Of a stretch of DNA of 64,000 bases, positions 54,219-62,483 are shown piece after piece (position 1 is the first letter of the stretch; the number at the start of each line of letters is the position of its first letter). The stretch lies in the NCBI GenBank assembly GCA_020344015.1, contig CP070812.1:3579225-3643224 (forward strand), read 5' to 3'. The notes below the pieces were generated by a model. It saw nothing but the letters and a program-made list of their open reading frames with translations, did no database searches and had not been told where the DNA came from. The translations under genes were made by a program, and so were the position numbers. The DNA is from Gemmatimonadota bacterium (GTDB lineage: Bacteria; Gemmatimonadota; Gemmatimonadetes; Palauibacterales; KS3-K002).

Positions 54219-54770
54219 TCAGTCTCGGCTCGCGCGCTGCGGCCGACGCTCCCCGGGCTTACCCCGCTCGTCCCAACGAAAGACCAGCTTCGCCTTGGCG
54301 ATCGCAGAACGGAGGATCGCCACCTCGCTCTGGTCCGGCAGCCGTACCCGCAGCCGCTCGGCGCCGCCCGAGCCCTCCAAGCCAAGCAGGACCCCCTCCA
54401 GCCGCTTGGCGCCTCGTGCCAGCGGCTCATAGCCGCGCAAGGCGATCTCACGGCCCACAGCGCGCTCGAAATCGCGCCGCTTGCGAAGCGGCCGTTCGAC
54501 GCCGGGCGAGGAGACCTCCAGGATGTAACCGGAGGCCAGGCCCTGCCAAGCATCAAGAACTTCCTCTAGTTGACGACTGACTCGCGCGCAGTCGTCGACG
54601 CTGACGCCGTGGCCCGGCTGCGAACCCGCCCGGTCGATCCGAAGACGCAGGATCGGGCGGCTTGTACGGCCGGCGGTCTCCAACTCGACCAGTTCGAACC
54701 CCAGCGCTTCGAGCGTGGCCTCGACCGTTCGCTCGAGCGCCTCATCGATCCGGCCGAACCTCTGATCCAT
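54219..54770 (-). CDS. rimP: ribosome maturation factor RimP
   Basis: RimP is needed for 30S assembly. It has 183 aa from the ATG at 54770 (MDQRFGRIDEALERTV). Family motifs are ALGFELVELE, LRLRIDR, VSVDDCARVSRQLEEVLD and YILEVSSPGVERPL. A C-terminal SH3-like domain follows with an Arg-rich tail. It is the first gene of the superoperon, behind a separate promoter and an attenuator-like leader. Confidence 0.95.
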   Translation of the reverse strand: MDQRFGRIDEALERTVEATLEALGFELVELETAGRTSRPILRLRIDRAGSQPGHGVSVDDCARVSRQLEEVLDAWQGLASGYILEVSSPGVERPLRKRRDFERAVGREIALRGYEPLARGAKRLEGVLLGLEGSGGAERLRVRLPDQSEVAILRSAIAKAKLVFRWDERGKPGERRPQRASRD

Positions 54771-54885
54771 CCCGTCTGCAGTCCCGTGGCCGGGTAGGCC
54801 CCGGCAATAAAAAAGTGGGGTAGGTACTGCGTCCCCACTGCTCAAATGACCTTGCGGCCGTAGCTTAGCGCCTCATCCCACCAGC
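54771..54885 (-). ncRNA. rimP leader RNA with premature intrinsic terminator
   Basis: The region from the predicted transcription start (near 54885) to the rimP start contains a hairpin, AGUGGGG paired with CCCCACU (54814-54820 with 54833-54839, 12-nt loop), followed immediately by a run of U residues (about 54808-54813). That is an intrinsic terminator placed between promoter and first gene, hence probably an attenuator. From memory a 'rimP leader' family with a GUGGG/CCCAC-type hairpin before a U-run is listed in Rfam; membership here is unverified. A tiny reading frame (ATG AGG CGC TAA) lies upstream of it. Confidence 0.6.
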
Positions 54886-54891
54886 GGCGGT

Positions 54892-54920
54892 AATATAGAC
54901 AGGGTACAACGGGAAATCAA
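54892..54920 (-). promoter_or_regulatory. sigma70-type promoter of the rimP superoperon
   Basis: On the minus strand TTGATT (54915-54920) and TATATT (54892-54897) are spaced exactly 17 bp. The -35 overlaps the pgeF stop codon. The AT-rich -10 stands out locally. Confidence 0.7.
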
Positions 54921-55672
54921 CCGGCGGGCCATCCCAGGAAGGCGCACATCCGCCGTCCCCGATCGCCCCCGCGGTAGGAGAAGAAAGACCCAGAATCGCA
55001 GCGTGTACAGGCCGCCGAGGCCGTCAGCCGTTCTTCATCGACCCCGACTTCTGCGAGCCCCCGCGCTATATGGGCGCGCAGGTCGACCTGCCCAGCCTCA
55101 CGCGAGCCACCTAGGGCGGATTGTACCTCAGACCCCACTTCGTAACATCCCCCACATATGGCCGGCCCCAGGTGGACGTACAGCGATTCCGCGCTCGCCC
55201 CCAGACGGCGCATCGCCTCCAAGGTCGCTCCGACAACGCCCGCCGCGATTCCCCGCCACCCCGCGTGCGCCAGCCCCAGCAGCCGCCGCTGGGGATCCAC
55301 CATGAAGACGGGTACGCAGTCAGCGACCGTTATCGTTAAGAGCACTCCTGCCCGGTCTGTGACGATGGCGTCGCCCTGGCCGAGCACCGCAACGCCTGAG
55401 CGGCGCAATCGCTCACAGGTGATCACTTCGGCGCCGTGCACCTGGCTACAGCGGGCGACAGAGTCTACACCGGAGAAGTCCTGTAGGAGTGCCCAGCCGT
55501 CGGAGGACCTGCGATCCGTGTCGGCCGGGTACTGCTCCCGCGTGCCGAAATCGAAATCGCCGGCACGGCCGGTAATCCCCTGTGCCAGATCTGGGAAGCG
55601 GGCGGTCCACCCGGCGTGTTTAAAGACCCGCAGCTTACCCAGCCGGGTCTCGATCTCGGTGGTGGACGTCAC
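54917..55672 (-). CDS. pgeF: YfiH-type purine nucleoside phosphorylase / laccase-domain protein
   Basis: This 251-aa protein is of the DUF152/YfiH family, once called polyphenol oxidase or laccase. Characterised members act as purine nucleoside phosphorylase/adenosine deaminase, and E. coli PgeF edits peptidoglycan precursors. The metal ligands are visible as His in SQVHGAEV, Cys in [11 protein letters not shown] and His in [14 protein letters not shown]. The start is a GTG overlapping the murA stop as GTGA. Pairing with murA fits a peptidoglycan-quality role (inference). Confidence 0.88.
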   Translation of the reverse strand: MTSTTEIETRLGKLRVFKHAGWTARFPDLAQGITGRAGDFDFGTREQYPADTDRRSSDGWALLQDFSGVDSVARCSQVHGAEVITCERLRRSGVAVLGQGDAIVTDRAGVLLTITVADCVPVFMVDPQRRLLGLAHAGWRGIAAGVVGATLEAMRRLGASAESLYVHLGPAICGGCYEVGSEVQSALGGSREAGQVDLRAHIARGLAEVGVDEERLTASAACTRCDSGSFFSYRGGDRGRRMCAFLGWPAG

Positions 55673-56943
55673 TCGATACGCTCGATAGCGGCACCGAGCG
55701 CCCGCAGCCGCTCGTCGATTCGCTCGTAGCCGCGCTCGATCTGACCGATGTTGTTGATCCTGCTATGCCCTTCGGCGCCAAGCGCAGCGATCAGGATGGC
55801 CATGCCGGCGCGGATGTCGGGGCTCTCCACGATCGAACCGCGCAGCGTTGCTGGCCCGACTACGACGGCACGGTGCGGGTCGCAGATGATGATCCGGGCA
55901 CCCATCGCAGTCAGCTTGTCGGCGAAGAACATCCGTGATTCGTACATCTTTTCGTGGATCAGGACAGTGCCCCGACACTGCGTGGCCAGGACGAGGGCGA
56001 TACTGATCAGGTCCGCCGGGAAGAGCGGCCACGGCCCGTCGTCGATCTTCGGGATCTGCTGGCCGATGTCCATGCGGACTTCCAACGACTGCTCCGCCGG
56101 TACGCGCAGCGTCCGCCCCTCGAGCTCGCAGAAGACACCGAGCCGCTCCAACATGATCCGGATGCTCGACAGGTGGCTTGGCTCGACATCGCCGATCGTC
56201 AGCTCGCTGCGCGTGACCGCCGCCAGTCCAATGAATGAGCCTACCTCGATGTGGTCGGGGCTCACCTCGGCGCTCGCTCCACCCAGTCGTTCGACACCCT
56301 CTATACGCAGCTCGCCCGTCCCGATTCCCGATATCTGGGCACCCATGGCGTTCAGCAGCCTGCAGAGGTCCTGGACGTGCGGTTCCGACGCGGCATTGCG
56401 CAGCACGGTCGTCCCCTCGGCCAAGGCGGCCGCCATGATGGCGTTCTCGGTGCCGGTAACACTCGGCTCGTCCAGGAAGATCTCGGCGCCGCGGAGTCTG
56501 CCGCGAAGCATGAACTCGTCGCCTACCTCGACTTCACCGCCGAGTTTCTGCAGCGTGTCAAAATGCGTGTCGAGGCGCCGCCGCCCGATAACGTCACCGC
56601 CCGGCGGCGGCAGCCGCAACTGGCCGCAGCGGGCAAGCATCGGGCCCGCCAAGAGGATCGAGGCGCGGATGCGGGCGGCGAGCTCAGGCTCCAATGCGGC
56701 GGACCGGACCTCCGCAGCACGTAGCGTCAACGCGCCGGGGGCCGTCCACTCGAACTCGACGCCCAGTGCACCCAGCAGCTCGAGCATCGTCTGGACGTCC
56801 CGTATGTCCGGCAGGTTGGCTAGACGAACCGGCTCGTCGGTGAGCAGCGCCGCCGCCATCATCGGCAGCGCCGCGTTCTTGTTGCCCGCCGGCCGCACAT
56901 GACCGCGGAGCCCGTGACCGCCTTCAACCATGAAACTGCTCAT
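55669..56943 (-). CDS. murA: UDP-N-acetylglucosamine 1-carboxyvinyltransferase with Cys-to-Asp active site
   Basis: MurA catalyses the first committed step of peptidoglycan synthesis, adding enolpyruvate from PEP to UDP-GlcNAc. It has 424 aa from the ATG at 56943 ([16 protein letters not shown]) with the [17 protein letters not shown] start. The position that holds the catalytic, fosfomycin-alkylated Cys (GGCxIG in most MurA) reads [13 protein letters not shown], with Asp117. Asp at this position occurs naturally in some taxa such as Mycobacterium and gives fosfomycin resistance. The rest looks intact. It is divergent from the EIIA gene and has its own promoter. Confidence 0.95.
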   Translation of the reverse strand: MSSFMVEGGHGLRGHVRPAGNKNAALPMMAAALLTDEPVRLANLPDIRDVQTMLELLGALGVEFEWTAPGALTLRAAEVRSAALEPELAARIRASILLAGPMLARCGQLRLPPPGGDVIGRRRLDTHFDTLQKLGGEVEVGDEFMLRGRLRGAEIFLDEPSVTGTENAIMAAALAEGTTVLRNAASEPHVQDLCRLLNAMGAQISGIGTGELRIEGVERLGGASAEVSPDHIEVGSFIGLAAVTRSELTIGDVEPSHLSSIRIMLERLGVFCELEGRTLRVPAEQSLEVRMDIGQQIPKIDDGPWPLFPADLISIALVLATQCRGTVLIHEKMYESRMFFADKLTAMGARIIICDPHRAVVVGPATLRGSIVESPDIRAGMAILIAALGAEGHSRINNIGQIERGYERIDERLRALGAAIERIE

Positions 56944-56951
56944 CGCTGGCC

Positions 56952-56981
56952 AAGTTAGGCCAAGATGCTCACAGCCGTCAA
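56952..56981 (-). promoter_or_regulatory. candidate promoter of murA-pgeF
   Basis: On the minus strand TTGACG (56976-56981) and TAACTT (56952-56957) are spaced 18 bp, just upstream of murA. Confidence 0.45.
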
Positions 56982-56988
56982 TCGCAGC

Positions 56989-57018
56989 TTGACACCGTCG
57001 CCCGCCGGTAGCTATGTG
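56989..57018 (+). promoter_or_regulatory. candidate promoter of the EIIA/PII-like/antiporter operon
   Basis: TTGACA (56989-56994) with TATGTG (57013-57018) at 18-bp spacing lies 28 bp before the EIIA start, back to back with the murA promoter. Confidence 0.5.
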
Positions 57019-57046
57019 AAGGGCGGCTCGCAAATGGTGGACGGAC

Positions 57047-57511
57047 ATGAAGCTGCATAATCTACTCAGATCCGACCTGGTCATTCTCGACCTGCAGAGC
57101 GATGGCGTCGAGAACACCCTGCGTGACATGGTGCACAACCTGGCCGAGCAGGGATATGTGAAAGACGAACACCCGGTTCTCGAAGCACTGCTCAAGCGCG
57201 AGGCAGATCAATCGACCGGCGTCGGCGGCGGCGTCGCGATCCCGCACTGCGTCTATCCCGAACTCGGCTCAACGATCATCGAATTGGCGTTTTCCAGAAA
57301 GGGCATAGACTTTCTCTCGGTCGACGAGAAGCCGGTCCACACTGTCTTCCTTCTCCTGTCGCCGCCAGCCAACAGCGGGACACACATCAAGCTGCTGGCG
57401 CGCATTGCGCGCCTGATGCGGCAACCGGACATCCTGGGCGAACTCCTGAGCGCCAACAGCGCCGATGAAGTGATCGACCGGATCCGGCAATTCGATGAGC
57501 AACACCCGTAG
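57047..57511 (+). CDS. PTS EIIA domain protein, nitrogen-PTS (PtsN)-like
   Basis: This stand-alone PTS_EIIA type-2 protein has 154 aa. The phospho-accepting His67 lies in [13 protein letters not shown], preceded by LLKRE, the family signature. PtsN-type EIIA proteins act by phosphorylation-dependent binding, for example regulating potassium transport in E. coli. No EI or HPr gene is in the window. It is followed after 25 bp by a PII-like gene and then an antiporter, suggesting that EIIA and the PII-like protein together set antiporter activity (inference). Confidence 0.88.
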   Translation: MKLHNLLRSDLVILDLQSDGVENTLRDMVHNLAEQGYVKDEHPVLEALLKREADQSTGVGGGVAIPHCVYPELGSTIIELAFSRKGIDFLSVDEKPVHTVFLLLSPPANSGTHIKLLARIARLMRQPDILGELLSANSADEVIDRIRQFDEQHP

Positions 57512-57536
57512 GCACTGGCGATAACCGGACAGGTCC

Positions 57537-57893
57537 ATGCAACTTCTCGTGGCAGTGATCAACCAGCCGGAAGCACTCGACGACATTCTGTCGGGCTTCC
57601 TCGAACTGGGTATCACCGGCGCCACGATCATCAACAGCGAGGGGATGGCACGCGTCCTCACCCACGACATCCCTCTGTTCGCCGGCATCCAGATGCTAAT
57701 ATCGAGATCGCGAGCGCAGAATTACACGATCTTCAGCGTGATCGACGAGCCGGAGAAGGTCGATGCAGCGTTCGCAGTGATCGAAGACGTGTGTGGTAGC
57801 CTGGATGAGCCAGGCACGGGCATCATGTTCACCATCCCGGTGACTCGTGCAGTCGGCGTCGCGCCCGAGCTGGGGGAAGAATCGGAACTGTGA
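57537..57893 (+). CDS. PII-like signalling protein
   Basis: This 118-aa protein resembles P-II family proteins. The N-terminus MQLLVAVINQPEALDDILSG and ELGITGATIINSEGMARVL align with the opening beta-strand/helix of GlnB. The end GTGIMFTIPVTRAVGV resembles the C-loop strand (GDGKIFV...). The classic T-loop with Tyr51 is not recognisable, so it is a divergent PII-like protein rather than GlnB. Its stop overlaps the antiporter start as GTGA, the common layout for PII-like regulators of a transporter. The ligand is unknown. Confidence 0.7.
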   Translation: MQLLVAVINQPEALDDILSGFLELGITGATIINSEGMARVLTHDIPLFAGIQMLISRSRAQNYTIFSVIDEPEKVDAAFAVIEDVCGSLDEPGTGIMFTIPVTRAVGVAPELGEESEL

Positions 57894-59137
57894 ACCCGTT
57901 TGTCGTTGTACTGCTCCTGGCGCTAATCGGCCTGCTGGGGGCCCAGCTGACGTTCGCCAAGCGCGACGTGCCGCTCGGTCCGCGTATCTCGGTAGCAATC
58001 GGGCTGCCGTTCCTCTTCGTTGGATTTGCCCTCGGCCCGCACCTGCTGGAAGTCCTTTCGCCAGATATCGTCGAGCGACTCAACCCAATGCTGGCGCTCG
58101 GGCTGGGGTGGATCGGGTTGCTCTTTGGTCTGCAGCTCGACCGGGATCACCTGCGCCAGTTCCCAGGCCGCTACCTAGCAATCGCCTGGGTGCAAGCGGG
58201 CATCGCATTCGGGATCGTCTTCCTGTTCGGCTATGTGATCGCCGATGCCTGGTTCTCGCTCAGACTGGAGGCGGTTGTACTGGTGGCGGCCGCGACGGCC
58301 TGTGTATCGACGCCAGCCGCGGTCGCGCTCATATCAAACACCTACAGGACTCGGGGACGGGTCTCACGGCTCCTGTTCTACATCGCCAGCCTGGACGCGG
58401 CGGTGGGGATCGTCGCCCTCGGGCTCACACATTCGGCCCATCACAGCGGAGTGCTCGGGGGCCGTGATGCGCTGTCACTGTTCGAGTGGTTCGCCTTCTC
58501 GGTTCTGCTAGGGATGTTCTTCGGAATACTGTTCCTATCGCTGACGCGGATCCGACCCCGCACTCAAGAGCTGTTGCTTTTGCTTATCGGCCTGGTCTTG
58601 TTTGCGGCAGGCACAGCTTTCTATCTATCGCTATCCCCCCTCTTCATCTGCATGATCGCGGGAGTAGTGATCGGCAATATGTCGCCGATGCGGCGGCGGG
58701 TTTACACGGCGTTGTCGGATTGGGAACAGCCCATCTACATAATCATGCTCGTGCTGGCGGGAGCGCTTCTCGAGTTCTCATCCTGGTGGATCCCCCCACT
58801 GGTCGCCGCATACGTCGGCCTCCGCATACTCGCCAAGTGGATGGGCGGCCTGTTGGCCTCGAAGCTGCGTCCCCGAGGGATGACTCTACCTGGCACCTTC
58901 GGGCTCGCGCTCACGCCGCAGGGGGGCATCTCGCTGGCCATGGCAATTTCGTTCGTCCTTATCTACAATCCATCAGGGCCTGAACTGTCGACCGCGATCA
59001 GTGTCTTCTTCGCCACCGTGGTAATCGCCGTCGGTATCAGCGATCTGATCGGGCCGTTCCTGGTTCGGGCGGTGCTCGAGCGGGCCGGTGAACTCGACCG
59101 TGGCCTGGCGAGCGCCGGTGCTGCAGCTGTCGACTAG
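57890..59137 (+). CDS. cation:proton antiporter (CPA2-type)
   Basis: This integral membrane protein of 415 aa has about 12 hydrophobic segments. It is of the Na+/K+:H+ exchanger (CPA2/KefB-like) family. Family-like segments include LGWIGLLFGLQLDRDHLRQFP, ATACVSTPAAVALISNTYRTRG and GTFGLALTPQGGISLAMAISF. The usual C-terminal TrkA-N/RCK regulatory domain of Kef proteins is absent, so regulation probably comes from separate proteins; the adjacent EIIA and PII-like genes are candidates. The GTG start overlaps the upstream stop. Confidence 0.85.
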   Translation: MNPFVVVLLLALIGLLGAQLTFAKRDVPLGPRISVAIGLPFLFVGFALGPHLLEVLSPDIVERLNPMLALGLGWIGLLFGLQLDRDHLRQFPGRYLAIAWVQAGIAFGIVFLFGYVIADAWFSLRLEAVVLVAAATACVSTPAAVALISNTYRTRGRVSRLLFYIASLDAAVGIVALGLTHSAHHSGVLGGRDALSLFEWFAFSVLLGMFFGILFLSLTRIRPRTQELLLLLIGLVLFAAGTAFYLSLSPLFICMIAGVVIGNMSPMRRRVYTALSDWEQPIYIIMLVLAGALLEFSSWWIPPLVAAYVGLRILAKWMGGLLASKLRPRGMTLPGTFGLALTPQGGISLAMAISFVLIYNPSGPELSTAISVFFATVVIAVGISDLIGPFLVRAVLERAGELDRGLASAGAAAVD

Positions 59138-59152
59138 CGCGGGAGGGGTGAC

Positions 59153-59623
59153 GTGGAGGATTGGCTGGGCATAACGATTCAGATCGTCGGAATCGTGGCG
59201 GTCGTGGTCTTGGGCGTCGGGATGATCATCCTGGCCTGGTCCATCAACAGAATAACGCGCCGCCTGCGCAGCGTGGACAAAGCGCTGAACGAGATCGGCC
59301 GCGACGCGCGACCCGTACTCGATCGCGCCCGCGCAGTCGGCGAGAACCTAAACTTCCTCGTCATGTCGGTCCGCAAAGAGGTCGAGCGAGTGAGCGAGAC
59401 GATATCCATCGCCAACGACCGTCTCGAAGACGCATTGGAATCGGCGGACGAGCGCGTTCAAGAACTGGGTGCGCTAATCGATGTCGTTCAAGGCGAGGTC
59501 GAAGACACTCTGCTGACAGCCACGTCGGCACTGCGCGGAATCCGTACCGGCGCACGGATGCTGCGTCGCAGCGGCCGGAACGATGAAGAGGCCGCCGAGG
59601 TAGAAGAAGACGAGGAGGAGTGA
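59153..59623 (+). CDS. DUF948-like single-pass coiled-coil protein
   Basis: This 156-aa protein has an N-terminal transmembrane segment (IQIVGIVAVVVLGVGMIILAWSI) and a long cytosolic helix (SVDKALNEIGRDARPVLDRARAVGENL) with an acidic tail. The pattern matches DUF948 (YtxG-like) proteins, often next to YtxH-type genes, as here. The GTG start follows GGGAGGGG. The function is unknown; in Bacillus the counterpart is a general-stress gene. Confidence 0.65.
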   Translation: MEDWLGITIQIVGIVAVVVLGVGMIILAWSINRITRRLRSVDKALNEIGRDARPVLDRARAVGENLNFLVMSVRKEVERVSETISIANDRLEDALESADERVQELGALIDVVQGEVEDTLLTATSALRGIRTGARMLRRSGRNDEEAAEVEEDEEE

Positions 59624-59629
59624 TCGGGG

Positions 59630-59998
59630 ATGGCCGCTGAGGCACAGCCCGCGGACGACGGCTCCCAGACGATCGGCCGAGGCGAACCCACCAGATACCT
59701 CCTCGCCCTCACGATAGGCGCCCTGGTGGGCGCCGGACTGGCCGCAATCTGGATCCCGGAGCGCCAACGGCGCAGGCTGCCCGCTGTGGCGGCGAAACGC
59801 TATCGCCGCGTCAGGCGCGCCGGATCGGCGGCCCTGGAAGAGATTCGCGAGGCCGGCCGCGAGCTGAGCGGCGAGTTCCGGGAGGAACTCGGCGCCACTC
59901 TGGAGGCTGCCCGAGAGGAGTTCAGAGACATGGTTCGTCAGCAGCTCGAACATGCACGGAAGGCTCTACGCCGGGAGCGTAGGGTGCGGGAGGGCTGA
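59630..59998 (+). CDS. YtxH-like small membrane protein
   Basis: This 122-aa protein has one transmembrane segment at about residues 22-42 (YLLALTIGALVGAGLAAIWIPE) followed by an Arg/Glu-rich amphipathic helix (EEIREAGRELSGEFREELG). The layout matches YtxH/gas-vesicle-like stress proteins. It starts 7 bases after the DUF948-like gene and is cotranscribed with it. The role is unknown. Confidence 0.6.
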   Translation: MAAEAQPADDGSQTIGRGEPTRYLLALTIGALVGAGLAAIWIPERQRRRLPAVAAKRYRRVRRAGSAALEEIREAGRELSGEFREELGATLEAAREEFRDMVRQQLEHARKALRRERRVREG

Positions 59999-60006
59999 GC
60001 CTCCGT

Positions 60007-61026
60007 ATGGGCTGGCTGAGAATTCTTGTCCTGGCAGGTCTTGCCATCCTGCTCGTGCCCGAGCCGGCCTGGGCCTGGGGCCCCGGGATGCACATCCTGG
60101 TCGGCACGGAACTGCTCGGCGCGCTGGCGCTGTTCCCGACGGCGATCGCTGAGATCCTTCGCTGGTACCCTCTCGATTTCCTCTACGGGTCCATCGCGGC
60201 CGACATAACCTTCGGCAAGAAATACGCGCCCGTCGGTCGCAACTGCCATCATTGGCACGTAGGCGAAGAACTCTTCGAGGCCGCCGACACCGATGCGACG
60301 CGCGCCTGCGCACTGGGCTACCTGACGCACCTGGCAGGTGACACGATCGCCCATAACTACTTCCTGCCACGCAAGCTGCTCACTTCGGCGAACACCCAAG
60401 CAATCGGGCATTCGTATTGGGAACACCGGATGGACATCCACCTGGGTCAGGCCTACCTGCGAGCGGCGTTCCATCTACTTCAGGACTTCGACCACGCTCA
60501 TAACGACCGGCTGATGGACCGCGTACTAGATCGTACCGTGTTCAGCTTCCAGACGAATCGCCTGATCTTCAAGGGAATGATCACGCTCGCCGACCACGAC
60601 GGCTGGCGCGCCATGTTCGACCGCGTGCTCGATTACTCCCGCTGGGACGTCGACGACGGCGAGGTCGCAACCTGGCTGCGGTACACCTTCGACTTCGCAG
60701 CCGAGTACCTGATAAACCGCAAGGAATCAGCCGCCATTTTTCTAGATCCGACCGGTGAACGCGCGCTGGGCAAAGCTAAGATGTTGAACCGCACGCACGG
60801 CGGTCGAAAGACGAGCCGGAAGGATGAACTAGAGGGCCTGGCTGATGAGTGGTTCGGGCTGCCAGAGTTTCCTGGATGGTGGGAGCAGCGGCTGGCTGCG
60901 GAAGGAATGTGGATCGATCTCGTCCACCTGAAGGCGATCTTGATGAGACCCAAGCAGAGCGCTTTGATGAGACGGGCAAGGAACGGCGTCGAGAGGATTA
61001 GAAAGAAGGTGCCTCTGCAGGGCTAG
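60007..61026 (+). CDS. zinc-dependent phospholipase C-like protein
   Basis: This 339-aa protein has a signal peptide (ILVLAGLAILLVPEPAWAW). The mature N-terminus begins with Trp-Gly and a His (WGPGMHILVG), as in the zinc-dependent phospholipase C/S1-P1 nuclease fold, where the first residue and several His/Asp bind three zinc ions. More candidate ligands lie in CHHWHVGEE, YLTHLAGDTIAHNYFLP and HSYWEHRMDIH. It is probably periplasmic; the substrate is unknown. It shares its stop quadruplet CTAG with the convergent gatB. Confidence 0.72.
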   Translation: MGWLRILVLAGLAILLVPEPAWAWGPGMHILVGTELLGALALFPTAIAEILRWYPLDFLYGSIAADITFGKKYAPVGRNCHHWHVGEELFEAADTDATRACALGYLTHLAGDTIAHNYFLPRKLLTSANTQAIGHSYWEHRMDIHLGQAYLRAAFHLLQDFDHAHNDRLMDRVLDRTVFSFQTNRLIFKGMITLADHDGWRAMFDRVLDYSRWDVDDGEVATWLRYTFDFAAEYLINRKESAAIFLDPTGERALGKAKMLNRTHGGRKTSRKDELEGLADEWFGLPEFPGWWEQRLAAEGMWIDLVHLKAILMRPKQSALMRRARNGVERIRKKVPLQG

Positions 61027-62477
61027 CCCTTTCCCAAGCGCTCGACTAGTGCCTCACGTGCCCTTGCCGGGTCCGCCTTGCCCTCTGACTTCCGCATAAC
61101 CTGACCGATGAAGAACGCCAGCAGCTTCTCTTCTCCAGCGCGGTAGCGCTCGACCTCCGCCGGGTTCCCGTCGATTGCCTCTCTGACCCAGGCCTCGAGC
61201 TCAGCGCTGCCCGCCAACCGCAGATCCTCTTCCTCCATCACGCGCTCGGCCGACTTCCCCGTCTCGAGCATCTTGCGGAACACCTGCCGGCCCAGGTTAT
61301 GTGATAGTCTCCCCTCCGCCACCAGACCTATGACCTCGGCGAGACCCTTCGGGTCCACGCCAAGCCGCTCGACGGTGAGGCCCAGATCGTTGGCGGCCGC
61401 CAGGACCTCGCCCATCACCCAGTTCGATGCCTCCTTGGCATCCGGCCTCAACCGCGCGACGGCTTCAAATAGATCGGCGAGGGCGCGCGAAGAGCTGAGG
61501 ACCCGAGCGTCGTAGCCAGGCAAACCGTAGTCAGCGACGAACCGCCGCTCCTTCTGCCACGGCATCTCGGGCAAGCCACCGCCGAGTCGCTCGACCAATT
61601 CCTCGGGCACAACCAGCGTCGGAAGGTCGGGCTCCGGAAAGTAACGGTAGTCGTGTACCTCTTCCTTGCCGCGCATCGGCCGCGCTTCGCCCCGCGCCGG
61701 GTCCCAGAGCATGGTCTGGTGCTCGACCTGATCCCCGGATCGGAGGATACGCAGGTGCCGGGCCGCCTCGTACGCTAGTGCTTTCTCCAGTTGGCTGAAT
61801 GAGTTCATGTTCTTCACTTCGGTCTTCGTCATGAACTCGCTGTCACCCGCCGGGCGGACCGAGACGTTCGCGTCGACCCGCAGGCTACCCTCTTCCATGT
61901 TGCAGTCGCTGACCTCCAGATACTCGAGCGCAAGCTTGAGTTGTCCGAGAAACGCTCGGGCGGCTGCCGGCGAGCGGAGGTCCGGCTCCGTAACGATCTC
62001 AACCAGTGGGACACCTGCCCGATTGAGGTCGACCGCCGTCTTGGCTGCAAACCTATCGTGCAGCGACTTCCCGGAATCCTCTTCGACGTGCAGCCTCCGA
62101 ATGCGTACGCGGCCCACGCCGCCTCCCTCATTCTCCTGGAAGTCCAGCCAGCCGTCGGTCGCCAGCGGCCGATCGTACTGGCTGATCTGATAGCCCTTGG
62201 GAAGGTCAGGATAGAAGTAGTTCTTCCGCGCAAAGACGCTGCTCAAGTGCAGTTGGCAGTTCAGCGCCAGCGCGGCACGCACGGCAAGCTCGATCGCGCG
62301 CTGATTGACGACCGGAAGGGCGCCGGGTAGACCGAGGCACACGGGACAAACGTTGGTGTTAGGCGCCGCGCCGAACTCGACTCGGCAACCACAGAACATC
62401 TTGCTGAACGTATTGAGCTGGATGTGGATCTCCAGCCCAATAATCGTATCGTGCGCCGACGTCGCCGAAACCGTCAT
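61023..62477 (-). CDS. gatB: Asp/Glu-tRNA amidotransferase subunit B
   Basis: GatB, with GatA and GatC, amidates Glu-tRNA(Gln) and Asp-tRNA(Asn). It has 484 aa. Features are IIGLEIHIQLNTFSKMFCGC (zinc Cys), CPVCLGLPGALPVVN, KNYFYPDLPKGYQISQYDRP and the C-terminal YqeY-like domain ending in ALVERLGKG. It follows gatA by 6 bases. It implies that Gln-tRNA and/or Asn-tRNA is made by transamidation in this organism. Confidence 0.97.
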   Translation of the reverse strand: MTVSATSAHDTIIGLEIHIQLNTFSKMFCGCRVEFGAAPNTNVCPVCLGLPGALPVVNQRAIELAVRAALALNCQLHLSSVFARKNYFYPDLPKGYQISQYDRPLATDGWLDFQENEGGGVGRVRIRRLHVEEDSGKSLHDRFAAKTAVDLNRAGVPLVEIVTEPDLRSPAAARAFLGQLKLALEYLEVSDCNMEEGSLRVDANVSVRPAGDSEFMTKTEVKNMNSFSQLEKALAYEAARHLRILRSGDQVEHQTMLWDPARGEARPMRGKEEVHDYRYFPEPDLPTLVVPEELVERLGGGLPEMPWQKERRFVADYGLPGYDARVLSSSRALADLFEAVARLRPDAKEASNWVMGEVLAAANDLGLTVERLGVDPKGLAEVIGLVAEGRLSHNLGRQVFRKMLETGKSAERVMEEEDLRLAGSAELEAWVREAIDGNPAEVERYRAGEEKLLAFFIGQVMRKSEGKADPARAREALVERLGKG

Positions 62478-62483
62478 CTACTC

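Noticed and set aside
54846-54916. tRNA-like stretch before rimP, where many bacteria have a tRNA-fMet
   Set aside because: No T-arm consensus or acceptor pairing on either strand; the region is better explained as promoter and leader.
57537-57893. Classical GlnB/GlnK
   Set aside because: The T-loop with its uridylylated Tyr is not recognisable and there is no adjacent amtB; called PII-like only.
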